64,000 nt of DNA, taken from positions 186,001 to 250,000 of the forward strand of contig NZ_CP005191.1 of the NCBI RefSeq assembly GCF_001563285.1, in the 5' to 3' direction. A program made the translations under genes and the position numbers. The notes under the pieces are model-generated. The model was not told where the DNA came from. It ran no database searches and was given only the letters and a program-made list of their open reading frames with translations. The DNA is from Sphingobium sp. MI1205. GTDB lineage: Bacteria; Pseudomonadota; Alphaproteobacteria; Sphingomonadales; Sphingomonadaceae. Below, piece by piece: positions 1 through 8,516 of the stretch. How positions within the stretch are numbered: position 1 is the first letter of the stretch; each line of letters opens with the position of its first letter.

Positions 1-112
1 AGCCCAGATCGAAGTCCAAACTCTCGAGGGCCTGTTGGAAGCCTGGATCTACCTCGATGCTGAACGTCTGCCATCGAACGGGCATCCAGCTGGCGTAGCG
101 CTCACGCGACAT
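1..112 (-). CDS. possible 5' end of an unknown gene running off the window
   Basis: A minus-strand reading frame starts at ATG 112-110 (residues MSRERYASWMPVRW...) and stays open to the window edge, giving 37 codons. A GAGGTG stretch directly upstream would serve as ribosome binding site. I do not recognise the product. A plus-strand frame over the same bases (2-283) is also open but has no convincing start or family resemblance. The 200 bases between this start and position 300 would then be its upstream region. Confidence 0.3.
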   Translation of the reverse strand, partial: MSRERYASWMPVRWQTFSIEVDPGFQQALESLDFDLG

Positions 113-423
113 CACCTCGTTCGATCAGCTTGTGAAATGTTAGGGTACATACCGCCGAAGCCAGGGTGCTTCATATCCAGCGCACCCCTCAAAATCGGAA
201 CAAACCGAGAAATAGTCCTAAAACGCCGCCAGAGCCTTACCAGGCGCTTTTGGGCCTTCTGGCATCCACGGCCTCATGAATAGCGTCAAATCGCTCTGTG
301 CGGGCGTCTGGCTGGGCCGTATTTTGGGCCAGTTGTCACAAGTTTGTGATCAAAATCAGAGCGCACATGATTGTGAACCCCACTTGCTCCCACCGCAAAT
401 TCGCATTTGATTCGCAACACCTG
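113..423. other. intergenic region, no clear gene
   Basis: Between the edge gene and the DUF1612 gene I see no convincing coding region. There is an imperfect dyad at 333-353 (arms TTGTCACA and TGTGATCAA) and a G/C-rich inverted motif around 315-330 (GGGCCGTATTTTGGGCC). Either could be an operator, but nothing in the sequence assigns a regulator. Confidence 0.4.
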
Positions 424-1464
424 TCATGGCGACGAAAGCTTTGGCCCGCGCGCGCTTGTAAGCAGCTTGTCGATGGCGGCCATTTCCTGATCAAATGCAT
501 CGAAAGCCACGGTGAGGTCGCGGCTCGCGGGCAGGGGAGGGGGCTCCTTCGCCGGACGGCCGCGCTTCGGTGCTGCATAACCGAATTCGACCGCAAGGTC
601 CGGTGGCAGAAACAGCCGCCAGCTGCGCCGCTGGGTAATCTCGACCAGAAGATCCGCGGCGACGGCCCGCTCCAGCAGCTTGCTCGCTCCGGCGACGCTG
701 AGGGCCAGCGCATCGGCAACTCCCTGGGGCGATAGCAGCGGGCGATGATGCGTGAGCGCGAGCAGCCGGGGGAGGGCGCCCGGACGGAACGCTTCGACGA
801 TCGCGCGTTGGGCGTTGCGATGAAATTTCTCCAGATCGTGAAGCCGTTCCAGACCCTCGCGCGCCGATCGTTCGAGCGCCCGCAACACCGCCAGCCAATC
901 ATCGGCGTCGGGTTTGCGCTTCAGCCGGAACGCCTTGGCGCCGCCGGCGAGGCAGGGGAGGGTGCTCGCGGAGAGGCCGCTATCGCGTAGCGCGAACGGC
1001 AGGCCGAGCCAGGGCAGGATGCCGCCATCCGCCAGCGCGTGTTGGCGGACCTGATCGAGCGCGCGGACGAGGGCAGGGTGCTGCGTGGCAACCGCCGGCG
1101 CGCTGATGGCGGTGGGCAGCGTATCGCGCCAGGCGAGCGGGTCGGGATCGGCGAGCGCCGCGGCCCACGCATCGAAGCGGTCGAACAGGTCGAGGGTGGT
1201 CGAGCGCAGCGGCCGGCCGGGGATCTGGAGCCCGCAACCCCAGGAAAATACGTCGATTTCGTCGACCTCGGCCGATTGCAGTTGCAGCGCCCGCGCATAG
1301 CCTGACCAGGTAGCCCGCCGGTTCCATGCCGAGGCGGCGGAACTGACGGAAATTCGGGCATCCAGGCGAGAAATGGACGCGGTGCAAGACGCTATGGCTG
1401 CCGCCATTTGTGGGGTATAATCGGGGCCATAAGAGGCGGGCGAGGGCATGTCAGCCATGCCCAA
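424..1464 (-). CDS. DUF1612 / helix-turn-helix protein (RHE_PE00001 type)
   Basis: The 346-residue protein matches my recollection of the DUF1612 plus C-terminal HTH family that is frequent on rhizobial and sphingomonad plasmids. The N-terminal half holds the conserved stretch around DVFSWGCGLQ and LDLFDRFDAW. The C-terminal third reads as a winged-helix segment (LLSPQGVADALALSVAGASK) followed by a basic RGRPAK patch. Several members are annotated as DNA-binding proteins of unknown role, and no partner or target is visible here. The start chosen gives a full-length family member, but a few N-terminal residues are uncertain because M1, M3 and M6 are all in frame. It reads away from the VapBC module. 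Confidence 0.7.
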   Translation of the reverse strand: MGMADMPSPASYGPDYTPQMAAAIASCTASISRLDARISVSSAASAWNRRATWSGYARALQLQSAEVDEIDVFSWGCGLQIPGRPLRSTTLDLFDRFDAWAAALADPDPLAWRDTLPTAISAPAVATQHPALVRALDQVRQHALADGGILPWLGLPFALRDSGLSASTLPCLAGGAKAFRLKRKPDADDWLAVLRALERSAREGLERLHDLEKFHRNAQRAIVEAFRPGALPRLLALTHHRPLLSPQGVADALALSVAGASKLLERAVAADLLVEITQRRSWRLFLPPDLAVEFGYAAPKRGRPAKEPPPLPASRDLTVAFDAFDQEMAAIDKLLTSARGPKLSSP

Positions 1465-1616
1465 TAGTGAACTGAAAGCAAAGTTCAGTAAAGTATGCCC
1501 GGATGCCTAGTGTTGATAATGGATCGTTATCAACATTAGATGAACCGTGCTTGCGCTGTAGCAGCACGGCCACTATAATCAGGGGCCGATCAAATCTGAA
1601 CCGTAGGAGTGCCGTC

Positions 1617-1898
1617 GTGGCTACTGCCGCCCATCATCCGCCGCGCCGCAAACAGCGCGCCATCACCATCCGCTCCGATCATGCGCTCAAGCGCCTCGAA
1701 CTGCTCGCCCGCGACGGCCGCAGCCAGGTTGAAATTATCGAAGAGGCGCTGGACCGGATGCCGCTGCCAAAGGAAAAGGACCGAGACGCGTTCCTTGCGG
1801 AGATTAGGGCGATCCAAGCGCGCGTCCCCAAGCGAACATATCCGACCATGGCGGAGATTGACGCCGAGCTTTGGGACGAGGACGGGTTGCCCCGATGA
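1617..1898 (+). CDS. vapB: VapB-family antitoxin
   Basis: This 93-residue protein resembles PSK/Rv0623-type VapB antitoxins. It has a short basic N-terminus, a ribbon-helix-helix-like segment (AITIRSDHALKRLELL) and a C-terminal tail with DAELWDEDGLPR that would wrap the toxin. I chose GTG 1617 because a TAGGAG ribosome-binding-like stretch lies just upstream, although the frame is open further back. Its stop overlaps the start of the downstream PIN toxin by four bases (ATGA), the usual coupling of VapBC operons. Expected role: neutralise VapC and repress its own promoter. On a plasmid such a pair commonly aids stable inheritance; that role is inferred. Confidence 0.85.
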   Translation: MATAAHHPPRRKQRAITIRSDHALKRLELLARDGRSQVEIIEEALDRMPLPKEKDRDAFLAEIRAIQARVPKRTYPTMAEIDAELWDEDGLPR

Positions 1899-2305
1899 TC
1901 ATTGATACTTCGGCGCTGATCGCGGTGCTGACGGGCGAGGAGGGCAGTGAGGCGCTGGTCGAGGCGATCGTCGCCGAACGAGGCGGAATTCCGGCACCCG
2001 CCATGGTTGAGTTTGTGCGTGTCGCGAGCAACCAGCGATTTGGTCTGCGGGCCGAAGCTGAGGATATGCTTGCCAAGTTCGAACGCCGCGGCTGCGCGAC
2101 ACTGGCGTTCACGCATGACCACGCGAGGATCGCAAACGAAGCCGAACCGCTTTACGGTTCTGGGAACGGCAATGGCGGACCGCTCAACCTGCTCGACCTT
2201 ATGGTCTATGCTGTGGCCAGAGAACGCGGCGAGCCGCTGCTGTGCACGGGCAAGGATTTCGCGGTGACGGATATCGCGCTTCACAAGGCCAGTCGGCCTT
2301 GGTGA
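1895..2305 (+). CDS. vapC: VapC-family PIN-domain toxin
   Basis: The 136-residue protein is a PIN-domain ribonuclease. The first acidic residue sits in the opening MIIDTSAL motif, a conserved Glu lies in the AMVEFVRV segment, and the C-terminal acidic cluster is in NLLDLMVYAVA with a following CTGKDF. These are the positions that bind Mg2+ in VapC toxins, which typically cleave tRNA or rRNA. It is translationally coupled to the antitoxin by an ATGA overlap. The gene is intact and of normal length. Confidence 0.9.
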   Translation: MIIDTSALIAVLTGEEGSEALVEAIVAERGGIPAPAMVEFVRVASNQRFGLRAEAEDMLAKFERRGCATLAFTHDHARIANEAEPLYGSGNGNGGPLNLLDLMVYAVARERGEPLLCTGKDFAVTDIALHKASRPW

Positions 2306-2363
2306 AAGTGGACCAAGAAGCCTGAATGCGCTCGCGGCCAACGGCTAGAGCACGGAGAAGTCA

Positions 2364-2654
2364 ATGGACGAACATGCCGCAGAAGGTAAGCTCACCGCGC
2401 TGGTAACGGATTATGCGCGAAGCCGGGCAGTTGCCGTATCGCGCGGAGAAGAAACGCCGGGGTTGGCGGCATTGCTCGTCGGCCGCTACGGCCGCGGCAT
2501 CTACGACGCGGCGGACGTGCTGCTCGGGAGGCCAGCCGCGCAGCGCATCGTCGAGATCCTCGATCGCGAGGTGATGGCGATCGACCCCGAATGGCGGCGC
2601 CACGATCAGGATCGTTGGAGGGCGCGTCCTGCCGATCTGACAGGGGGCGCGTGA
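2364..2654 (+). CDS. small hypothetical protein upstream of integrase
   Basis: A 96-residue, mildly acidic, soluble protein with no signal peptide or membrane segment. I do not recognise the family. It ends 13 bases before the integrase start, is read in the same direction and is probably cotranscribed with it, so it could be an accessory factor of the recombinase; that is only context-based. The GRGIYDAADVLLGR segment is the most distinctive stretch. Confidence 0.6.
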   Translation: MDEHAAEGKLTALVTDYARSRAVAVSRGEETPGLAALLVGRYGRGIYDAADVLLGRPAAQRIVEILDREVMAIDPEWRRHDQDRWRARPADLTGGA

Positions 2655-2667
2655 CGAGACGCTCCCG

Positions 2668-3795
2668 ATGACGCTTTCGGCAGCCATGGACGTGCGCGAT
2701 GGCGCTGTGCTCGACTTGGTGGTGCGCGACGTGCGCGACCTGGTCGGTGCATCTGCGCCGATCGATGCGGAACTTGTGTCTGCTGCCGTCCGGGGCTGGT
2801 CGCATAATACACGCCGCGCGTTCCGATCGGACCTGACCATCTGGGGACAATGGTGCCGCCGCAATCGCCTCGACCCGCCGTCGGCCAAGCCACACGACGT
2901 CTCCCGCTGGGTTCGATCGCTTGCTGGGCTCGAGCTGTCCGACGAAACGATTCGGGCGATGGCGACGATTGAACGCTACATCGTAAACGTCGGTTGGGCA
3001 TACCGAATGGCGGGCATTGCCGATCCCACCGCCGCACCGCTGGTCAAGCTCGAGATGAAAGCGGCGCGCAAATCGCTCGGCGTCCGCCAGCGCCAGGCGC
3101 GCGCGCTGCGCTTCAAGGGTGACATCGCGGATCTCGACAGCCCGCCGTCGGGCGTTTGCCTTGTCCATCTCCTGAAGGCATGCCGTCGGGACGAGCTGGG
3201 CTTGCGGGACGCCGCCCTGCTGCGCGTGGCCTATGACGCCGGGGCGCGCCGGTCCGAGTTGGTGGCGATCGAGGTCGGACATATCGAAGGGCCGGACAGC
3301 GATGGCGCGGGCACGCTGTTCATTCCGTCGAGCAAGACCGACCGGGAAGGGGAGGGGGCCTATGCCTATCTTTCGCCTGCGACGATGGATGCGATCGCGA
3401 GATGGCGCGAGAAGGCAGGCATCCGCAAAGGACCGCTGTTCCGCCGGGTCGAAACGCATTTTGATGGGTCGGTCGCGGCGATCGGCACCGAACGGCTGCA
3501 CCCCAACAGCATCACGCTCATCTACAGGCGGGTCATTCGGGCCGCCTGGGCAAAGAAGCTGCTCGGGCCGATCTCGGAAGCGGAGCTGGAACGCTGGGTA
3601 TCGGCGGTATCGTCGCATTCGATCCGGGTCGGGGTCGCGCAGGACAATTTCGCGGCGGGGGAGGCTCTGCCTGCAATCATGCAGGCGTACCGCTGGCGCG
3701 ATCCCAAGACCGTGATGCGGTATGGCGCCAGGCTCGCGACCAGGAGCGGGGCAAGTGCACGGCTCGCCGCGCGCTTTTCAAAGGAGCACGCCTGA
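2668..3795 (+). CDS. tyrosine recombinase / integrase
   Basis: The 375-residue protein has the phage-integrase layout: an N-terminal SAM-like DNA-binding domain (about residues 40-150) and a C-terminal catalytic domain. Catalytic elements visible in order are Arg in DAGARRSELVAIE, Lys in PSSKTDREG, the HSIRVG box (His-x-x-Arg) and the terminal YRWRDPKTVMRYG motif holding the nucleophilic Tyr. All are present, so the enzyme should be active. It lies just outside the Tn3-family element at 3858-8470, with only about 60 bases between its stop and the inverted repeat. No attachment site pair could be identified by eye. Confidence 0.88.
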   Translation: MTLSAAMDVRDGAVLDLVVRDVRDLVGASAPIDAELVSAAVRGWSHNTRRAFRSDLTIWGQWCRRNRLDPPSAKPHDVSRWVRSLAGLELSDETIRAMATIERYIVNVGWAYRMAGIADPTAAPLVKLEMKAARKSLGVRQRQARALRFKGDIADLDSPPSGVCLVHLLKACRRDELGLRDAALLRVAYDAGARRSELVAIEVGHIEGPDSDGAGTLFIPSSKTDREGEGAYAYLSPATMDAIARWREKAGIRKGPLFRRVETHFDGSVAAIGTERLHPNSITLIYRRVIRAAWAKKLLGPISEAELERWVSAVSSHSIRVGVAQDNFAAGEALPAIMQAYRWRDPKTVMRYGARLATRSGASARLAARFSKEHA

Positions 3796-3857
3796 CCAAG
3801 CGCCGCATTGCGCCGTAGGCGTATCGCGGTTGCCGCATCCGCTGCGAAATGCAGCTT

Positions 3858-3897
3858 GGGGTCACTACACGAAAGTGACGTATCTGCACGCTAAGGG
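3858..3897 (+). repeat. left inverted repeat of Tn3-family element
   Basis: Forty bases from GGGGTCACTA to ACGCTAAGGG, matching the reverse complement of 8431-8470 at 38 of 40 positions. It lies 18 bases beyond the tnpA stop codon, as is common for Tn3-family ends. Confidence 0.88.
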
Positions 3898-3914
3898 AGA
3901 ACGGAGGGCGAACA

Positions 3915-6878
3915 TCACGCGGCGAGCAGGGAACTGACGGCGCGCAGGGGGCGCAGGGCATCCGGATCAGGCCGATCTTCGACATTCCAGCTATAGTCGC
4001 CGGTCAGCGAGATATGCTCCCAGCCCAATGGCGCGATGTGGCGTGCAATCTCGTCGGGCGTTGCGATGTCAGCCAACGCCATTTCGAGATAGCGGGTGTT
4101 CCACAGGATGATGGCGGCGACGAGCAGGTTGAGGCCGGATGCGCGATAGGTCTGGTTCTCGAACCGCCGATCGCGCAGTTCGCCGAGCTGGTTGAAGAAG
4201 AGCGCGCGAGCGAGCGCGTTGCGGGCTTCACCCTTGTTGAGGCCCGCCTGGGTGCGCCGGCGCAGATCGATGTCGCGCAGCCAGTCGAGCATGAAGATCG
4301 AGCGTTCGAGGCGGCCAAGCTCGCGCAGCGCGAGGGCCAGTCCATTCTGTCGCGGATAGGCGGACAGGCGGCGCAGCATCGCCGAAGCGGTGACGGTGCC
4401 GGTACGGATCGATGTGGCGAACCGCAGCAGTTCGTCCCAATGCGCGGCGACATGACCCAATGCGATCGGCTCGGCCGTCATGCCGCCGAGCAAGGGGCCA
4501 GATTCCTGGCCAGGCAGGAGGTGCAAGCGACGCTCCTTGATGTCGCGCAGGCGCGGGGCGAAGCGGTAGCCGAAGAAGGGCATGAGGCCGAACACATGGT
4601 CCGATGCTCCACCCGTATCGGTGTAGTGCTCCTCGATCGTCAGGCCCGTCTGGTGATACAGCAAGCCATCCAGCACATAGGGCGCTTCGCCGGCAGTCGC
4701 CGCAATCACCCGGCTCGCAAAGGGATCATATCGATCCGAGACATGGGTGTAGAAGGCGACGCCCGGTTCGTTGCCGCTGCGCGCGTTGATGTCGCCGATC
4801 GCGGCCCCACGACCCCCGGCATGAAATTGTTGTCCGTCGCTCGACGAGGTGGTGCCGTCTCCCCACAGCGCGGCGAGCGGCATGGTGCGATGGGCGTCGA
4901 TCAGTCTTCCCAGCGCTTCACCATAGGCGGCCTCGCTGATGTGCCAGTCGTGAAGATGGGCGAGCTGGCGCAAACTTGCGCCCCGACAGGTTTCCGCCAT
5001 GCGCGTGAGGCCGAGATTGATGCCATCGGCAAGGATGACGGTGAGCAAAGCATTGCGATCGTCGACCTGCCGGCCCGAACGCCGATGGATGAAACATTCG
5101 CTGAACCCGGTCCAGGCATCGACCTCAAGCAGGAGATCGGTGATCTTCACGCGCGGCAGCCGATCATAGGCGGCGCGACGGGCCATCTCGGTGGCGGGCG
5201 GCGTTGCCGCCTTCAGCGGCGAGATGATGAGGCCGTTTTCGTCAAGTCTGACCTGGGGCAGTTCGCCCTGTCGCGCGAGGACCGTTACCTGTTCGATCGC
5301 CGTATCGAGCCTGGTGCGCCTTTCCTCGATATGGCGCTCAAAGTCCGTTTCGATGGCGAGCGGCAGCGGCCCCTTCTCGCGAAGCGCCGCGTAGGTGGCC
5401 GGTGGTATGAGGTAGCTGTCGAAATCACGAAACTGGCGGCTTCCCGCGACCCATATGTCTCCCGCTCGCAGCCGCTCGCGTAGCTGGGACAAGGCGCATA
5501 GTTCATATGCGGCACGGTCGATGATGCCATCCCGCAGGACGAACGGCCGCCATGCTGATGGTACAAAGCGCAGCGGCACGCGATCAGGCAAGCGCCGTTT
5601 GCCGGTCCGGTATAGCTCCGCGATAATGGCCAGCGCCGACAGGAGTCCCTGCACCGCGCCGGCGCCGCGAAATTCAAAGGTGTTGAGAAGGGGGCCGGCA
5701 AAGAGCTTTACCGTGCGATGCCGATCAATCAATTCAGCGGTGCGATCGACGGTTTCCGGTCGCCCGAGCACTTCGGCTTGCTCGACCGCCATGGCGAAGC
5801 GCTGCCAGTCCAGCGCCTCGATCTGCGCCAGCGAGTCCACGCCGTTGGTATGCGCGTCGATGAGGATACGGCAAGACCCTGTGAGCGTCCGGAGATGGCC
5901 CTGCAGCTCGCGCACCGTCTTGAGGGCTTTGTCGCGGGTCCGGTTTTCGGCGCGGCGCACCATGCTGCCCAACAGCTTGTCGAACATCGTCAGGGCCGCG
6001 TCGGTCAGGCTTTCCTCAAGGCGGATGCCGGTTGCCGCCAGCGTCGCATGTCGGCGCAGGGCATTGAGTTCGCCAAAATGCTGGGGCGTGATGCGGCTGC
6101 CCTCGTCCGCCAGCCTGTCAAAAGTCGAAGCCGGGATCATGTCGGCCCGACCGCGATCGAGGCCCAGTGCGCGGACATAGGCGAGCCGTTCGATCAGGCG
6201 CAGGATGTTGCGCGCTGCCGGCGACTGTGGCGCATTGCGTAGCCAGGATAGCCATGTGGTGGCCTGCCCCGACCGTCGCGCCAGCAAATCGTCCAGGCCC
6301 TGTAGTGTGTCGGGCAGCAGGCCATTTGTGAGCACTTCATAGGTAAGCTGTTCAGCTTGCTGGCGAGCCCGTCGCAGTACCGCTTCGAGAATCGACGAAG
6401 AAGGCAGGAGGATCTGCCGACGGCGGAGTTCATCGACGATGACCCCTGCCATCTGGCCGGGATGGATGATGGTCTGCGCGATCGGGATCGAGAAGGCGAC
6501 AACTTCACGGAAGGCGTCGCGGTCGAAGATCCTGAACCCGTGCGATCGTCGGATTTCAACGAGATACTCGCGACGGGTCTGGTCCCGATGAGCATAGGCC
6601 GCAAAGGCTTCGGGCGCGACACCAAGTTGGCGGGCCACATAAGCGAGCACGGGTGCGGGCGGGACTTCGCCCGCTTCCAGCGCACGGCCAGGCCATCTCA
6701 TGGTGAGCAGGAGCATCGCGAAACCGAGCCGGGTGGCATCGCCGCGACGGCGGCCGACAAATTCCAGATCGTCGCTGGTCAGCGTATAGTGACGTGCAAT
6801 CTCGCGCTCATCGAGCGGCGCGTCATAATGCCCCGCCCAGATTTCCGGGCTCACCAGTCGCCGCCTCGCCAACATCAT
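3915..6878 (-). CDS. tnpA: Tn3-family transposase TnpA
   Basis: A full-length (987-residue) Tn3-family DDE transposase. The N-terminal part has the DUF4158-type start (ARRRLVSPEIWAGHYD, LTSDDLEFV). The catalytic half shows WGDGTTSSSDGQ, an EEHYTDTGGASDHVFG acidic block and a late Glu region around NTRYLEMAL. It binds the 38-40 bp ends and catalyses replicative transposition to a cointegrate. The gene ends next to the left inverted repeat and diverges from the resolvase. It appears intact and is clearly related to, but not the same as, the truncated transposase at 51999-54056. Confidence 0.95.
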   Translation of the reverse strand: MMLARRRLVSPEIWAGHYDAPLDEREIARHYTLTSDDLEFVGRRRGDATRLGFAMLLLTMRWPGRALEAGEVPPAPVLAYVARQLGVAPEAFAAYAHRDQTRREYLVEIRRSHGFRIFDRDAFREVVAFSIPIAQTIIHPGQMAGVIVDELRRRQILLPSSSILEAVLRRARQQAEQLTYEVLTNGLLPDTLQGLDDLLARRSGQATTWLSWLRNAPQSPAARNILRLIERLAYVRALGLDRGRADMIPASTFDRLADEGSRITPQHFGELNALRRHATLAATGIRLEESLTDAALTMFDKLLGSMVRRAENRTRDKALKTVRELQGHLRTLTGSCRILIDAHTNGVDSLAQIEALDWQRFAMAVEQAEVLGRPETVDRTAELIDRHRTVKLFAGPLLNTFEFRGAGAVQGLLSALAIIAELYRTGKRRLPDRVPLRFVPSAWRPFVLRDGIIDRAAYELCALSQLRERLRAGDIWVAGSRQFRDFDSYLIPPATYAALREKGPLPLAIETDFERHIEERRTRLDTAIEQVTVLARQGELPQVRLDENGLIISPLKAATPPATEMARRAAYDRLPRVKITDLLLEVDAWTGFSECFIHRRSGRQVDDRNALLTVILADGINLGLTRMAETCRGASLRQLAHLHDWHISEAAYGEALGRLIDAHRTMPLAALWGDGTTSSSDGQQFHAGGRGAAIGDINARSGNEPGVAFYTHVSDRYDPFASRVIAATAGEAPYVLDGLLYHQTGLTIEEHYTDTGGASDHVFGLMPFFGYRFAPRLRDIKERRLHLLPGQESGPLLGGMTAEPIALGHVAAHWDELLRFATSIRTGTVTASAMLRRLSAYPRQNGLALALRELGRLERSIFMLDWLRDIDLRRRTQAGLNKGEARNALARALFFNQLGELRDRRFENQTYRASGLNLLVAAIILWNTRYLEMALADIATPDEIARHIAPLGWEHISLTGDYSWNVEDRPDPDALRPLRAVSSLLAA

Positions 6879-7010
6879 CTCCTTCTCTGTGCCTGTCCGT
6901 CAGACGGTCCTCTGGCGGCCAACAGGAATATGTCCGTTAACTCTGGACCTGTAACGGCGATTCGGACAAGATCGCATAATGACGGGAAAACGGACAGGAT
7001 CGGGCATCAT
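6879..7010. other. putative res site between tnpA and resolvase
   Basis: The 132-base divergent intergenic region is where Tn3-family elements place the resolution site and both promoters. It contains repeated half-site-like words such as GGACAGGATC and GGACAAGATC, but I could not delimit resolvase subsites by eye. Confidence 0.45.
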
Positions 7011-7562
7011 GTGGCGCTGATCGGCTATGCGCGCGTCTCGACCGCAGACCAGAAGCTGTCGCTCCAGCTTGACGCGCTGAACACTGCCGGGTGCGACCGT
7101 ATATTCGACGATCACGCATCCGGGGCAAAAGCCGATCGGCCTGGCCTAACCGAAGCGCTCGCCTATTTGCGCCCCGGCGACACGCTGGTGGTCTGGAAAC
7201 TCGACCGCCTCGGCCGCTCGATGAGCCACCTGATCGAGAAGGTCGGCGAGCTTGCGGCGCGCGGCATCGGGTTCCGCTCACTCACCGAGAATATCGACAC
7301 CACCACTTCGGGCGGCATGCTGGTGTTCAACATCTTCGGCTCGCTGGCCCAATTCGAGCGCGATCTGATCCGGGAACGCACCCATGCTGGCCTGCGAGCC
7401 GCGCGCGAGCGCGGTAGTCAGGGCGGCCGCCGCCCTGTCGTCACTCCCGACAAGCTGCGCAAGGCGCGGACGTACATCGCAGCGGGCCTAACTGTTCGTG
7501 AGGCGGCGGCTCGGCTCAAGATCGGGAAAACCGCCCTGTACAAGGCTCTGGAAAGCGCATGA
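7011..7562 (+). CDS. tnpR: serine recombinase (resolvase)
   Basis: A 183-residue small serine resolvase. The catalytic Ser is in ALIGYARVSTADQ, the Arg-rich active-site stretch is WKLDRLGRSM, the long E helix starts at FERDLIRERTHAGL, and a C-terminal Hin-type HTH is at VREAAARLKIGKTALYKAL. I chose GTG 7011 because it places the conserved core at the normal distance from the N-terminus. It resolves cointegrates at res. Its stop overlaps the SDR start (ATGA at 7559-7562), so the passenger gene is translationally coupled. Confidence 0.93.
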   Translation: MALIGYARVSTADQKLSLQLDALNTAGCDRIFDDHASGAKADRPGLTEALAYLRPGDTLVVWKLDRLGRSMSHLIEKVGELAARGIGFRSLTENIDTTTSGGMLVFNIFGSLAQFERDLIRERTHAGLRAARERGSQGGRRPVVTPDKLRKARTYIAAGLTVREAAARLKIGKTALYKALESA

Positions 7563-8347
7563 AACCGCTGCCGATCCAGAACTCGTGGGTGCTGGTTACA
7601 GGGGCCTCAACCGGTTTGGGCAGGGCGTCAGCCCTCCGTTTGGCGGCATCGTACCAGGCCAAGCCCCTGATTGTTGGGCGAAGGCTCGACAACTTGCGGG
7701 AGCTACAATCTGAAATTGACGAGCGGTTTAATGTCCCGTGCGAGATCATAGTGGCCGATCAACGTGAAATTGAGGGCAGGGAGAAGATCGCGGCCAAGGT
7801 TATAGAATTGAAAGTCAATGCGGCTTTCTTGGCTGCCGGGCTGACGAGCGCCGGTCCGTTTGATGCTAGCCGTGCCGACGCCTATGCCGAGGTGATTGGA
7901 ACAAACGTAGCCGGCTTCACGGATTTGCTGGCCCGCCTGATTGCGATCTTCCGGCAGCAGCCGTTTGAATCCTCAATAATCGCAGTGTCGAGCCTGGCGG
8001 GCGAAACATCCGTACCCTTCCAAGCGGTCTACGGCGCGTCGAAAGCCTATGTGAGTACCCTCATGCGGGCACTTTCCGTCGAGCTTGCCGGGACGGGTGT
8101 GAGCGTTGGGTCTTTTGCACCCGGTGGCATTGACACCGATATGGCTGCCCTCAGCGATTTGAAGTGGGGGAAGTTTGGCTTGATGGACGTTGATCGCTGC
8201 GCGACCCTTGCCGTCGATGCTCTGGTTCATCGGCGATCCTTCGCCATACCGGGGATGGGCAACCGGCTCACATACTTGGCCAGCAGGGCTCTACCTCGAT
8301 CGTTGATGAGCCGGCTTGCGGCCCTCCCATATCGGCGCCCGCAATGA
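7559..8347 (+). CDS. short-chain dehydrogenase/reductase, transposon passenger
   Basis: A 262-residue classical SDR. The NAD(P) motif is TGASTGLGRA (about residues 15-24), an Asn lies in TNVAGF, and the catalytic Ser and the Tyr-x-x-x-Lys are in VSSLAGE and YGASKAYV. The substrate cannot be told from sequence. The gene overlaps the resolvase by four bases and ends about 80 bases before the right inverted repeat, so it is the cargo of this transposon. No hydrophobic anchor is evident apart from the Rossmann core. Confidence 0.88.
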   Translation: MKPLPIQNSWVLVTGASTGLGRASALRLAASYQAKPLIVGRRLDNLRELQSEIDERFNVPCEIIVADQREIEGREKIAAKVIELKVNAAFLAAGLTSAGPFDASRADAYAEVIGTNVAGFTDLLARLIAIFRQQPFESSIIAVSSLAGETSVPFQAVYGASKAYVSTLMRALSVELAGTGVSVGSFAPGGIDTDMAALSDLKWGKFGLMDVDRCATLAVDALVHRRSFAIPGMGNRLTYLASRALPRSLMSRLAALPYRRPQ

Positions 8348-8430
8348 TCGACACATGCTCAAAGGATAGGTTGAACACGCCGTTGAGTACCTACAGGTAG
8401 CTTCCGCTGGCATTGTACCGGATTTGTTCG

Positions 8431-8470
8431 CCCTTAGCGTGCAGATACGTTACTTTCGTGTAGTCACCCC
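8431..8470 (-). repeat. right inverted repeat of Tn3-family element
   Basis: Reads CCCTTAGCGT to GTAGTCACCCC on the plus strand and pairs with 3858-3897 with two mismatches. The adjacent hypothetical gene stops at 8517, so this element probably landed in the 3' flank of that cassette. Confidence 0.88.
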
Positions 8471-8516
8471 ATATAGCGCGCTTCGCGGATGCAATGACGA
8501 GCCATGCTCGATCCCC

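Larger units (their letters stand above)
3858..8470. mobile_element. complete Tn3-family transposon with SDR passenger
   Basis: The element is bounded by 40-bp inverted repeats at 3858-3897 and 8431-8470. They start GGGGT at the outer edge, end ACGCTAAGGG at the inner edge, and differ at only two positions. Inside are tnpA (minus), a putative res region (6879-7010), a serine resolvase (plus) and an SDR gene (plus) coupled to the resolvase. The five bases outside each end differ (AGCTT and ATATA), so there is no target duplication. One flank has probably been rearranged since insertion. Confidence 0.88.

Noticed and set aside
35..283. An 82-codon plus-strand frame at the window start
   Set aside because: No recognisable family, late start within an open frame from the edge, and a better minus-strand candidate with a ribosome site overlaps it.
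4014..5483. Long open frames on the plus strand opposite the Tn3 transposase
   Set aside because: They are G/C-driven antisense shadows of tnpA, with no family signature and no ribosome site.
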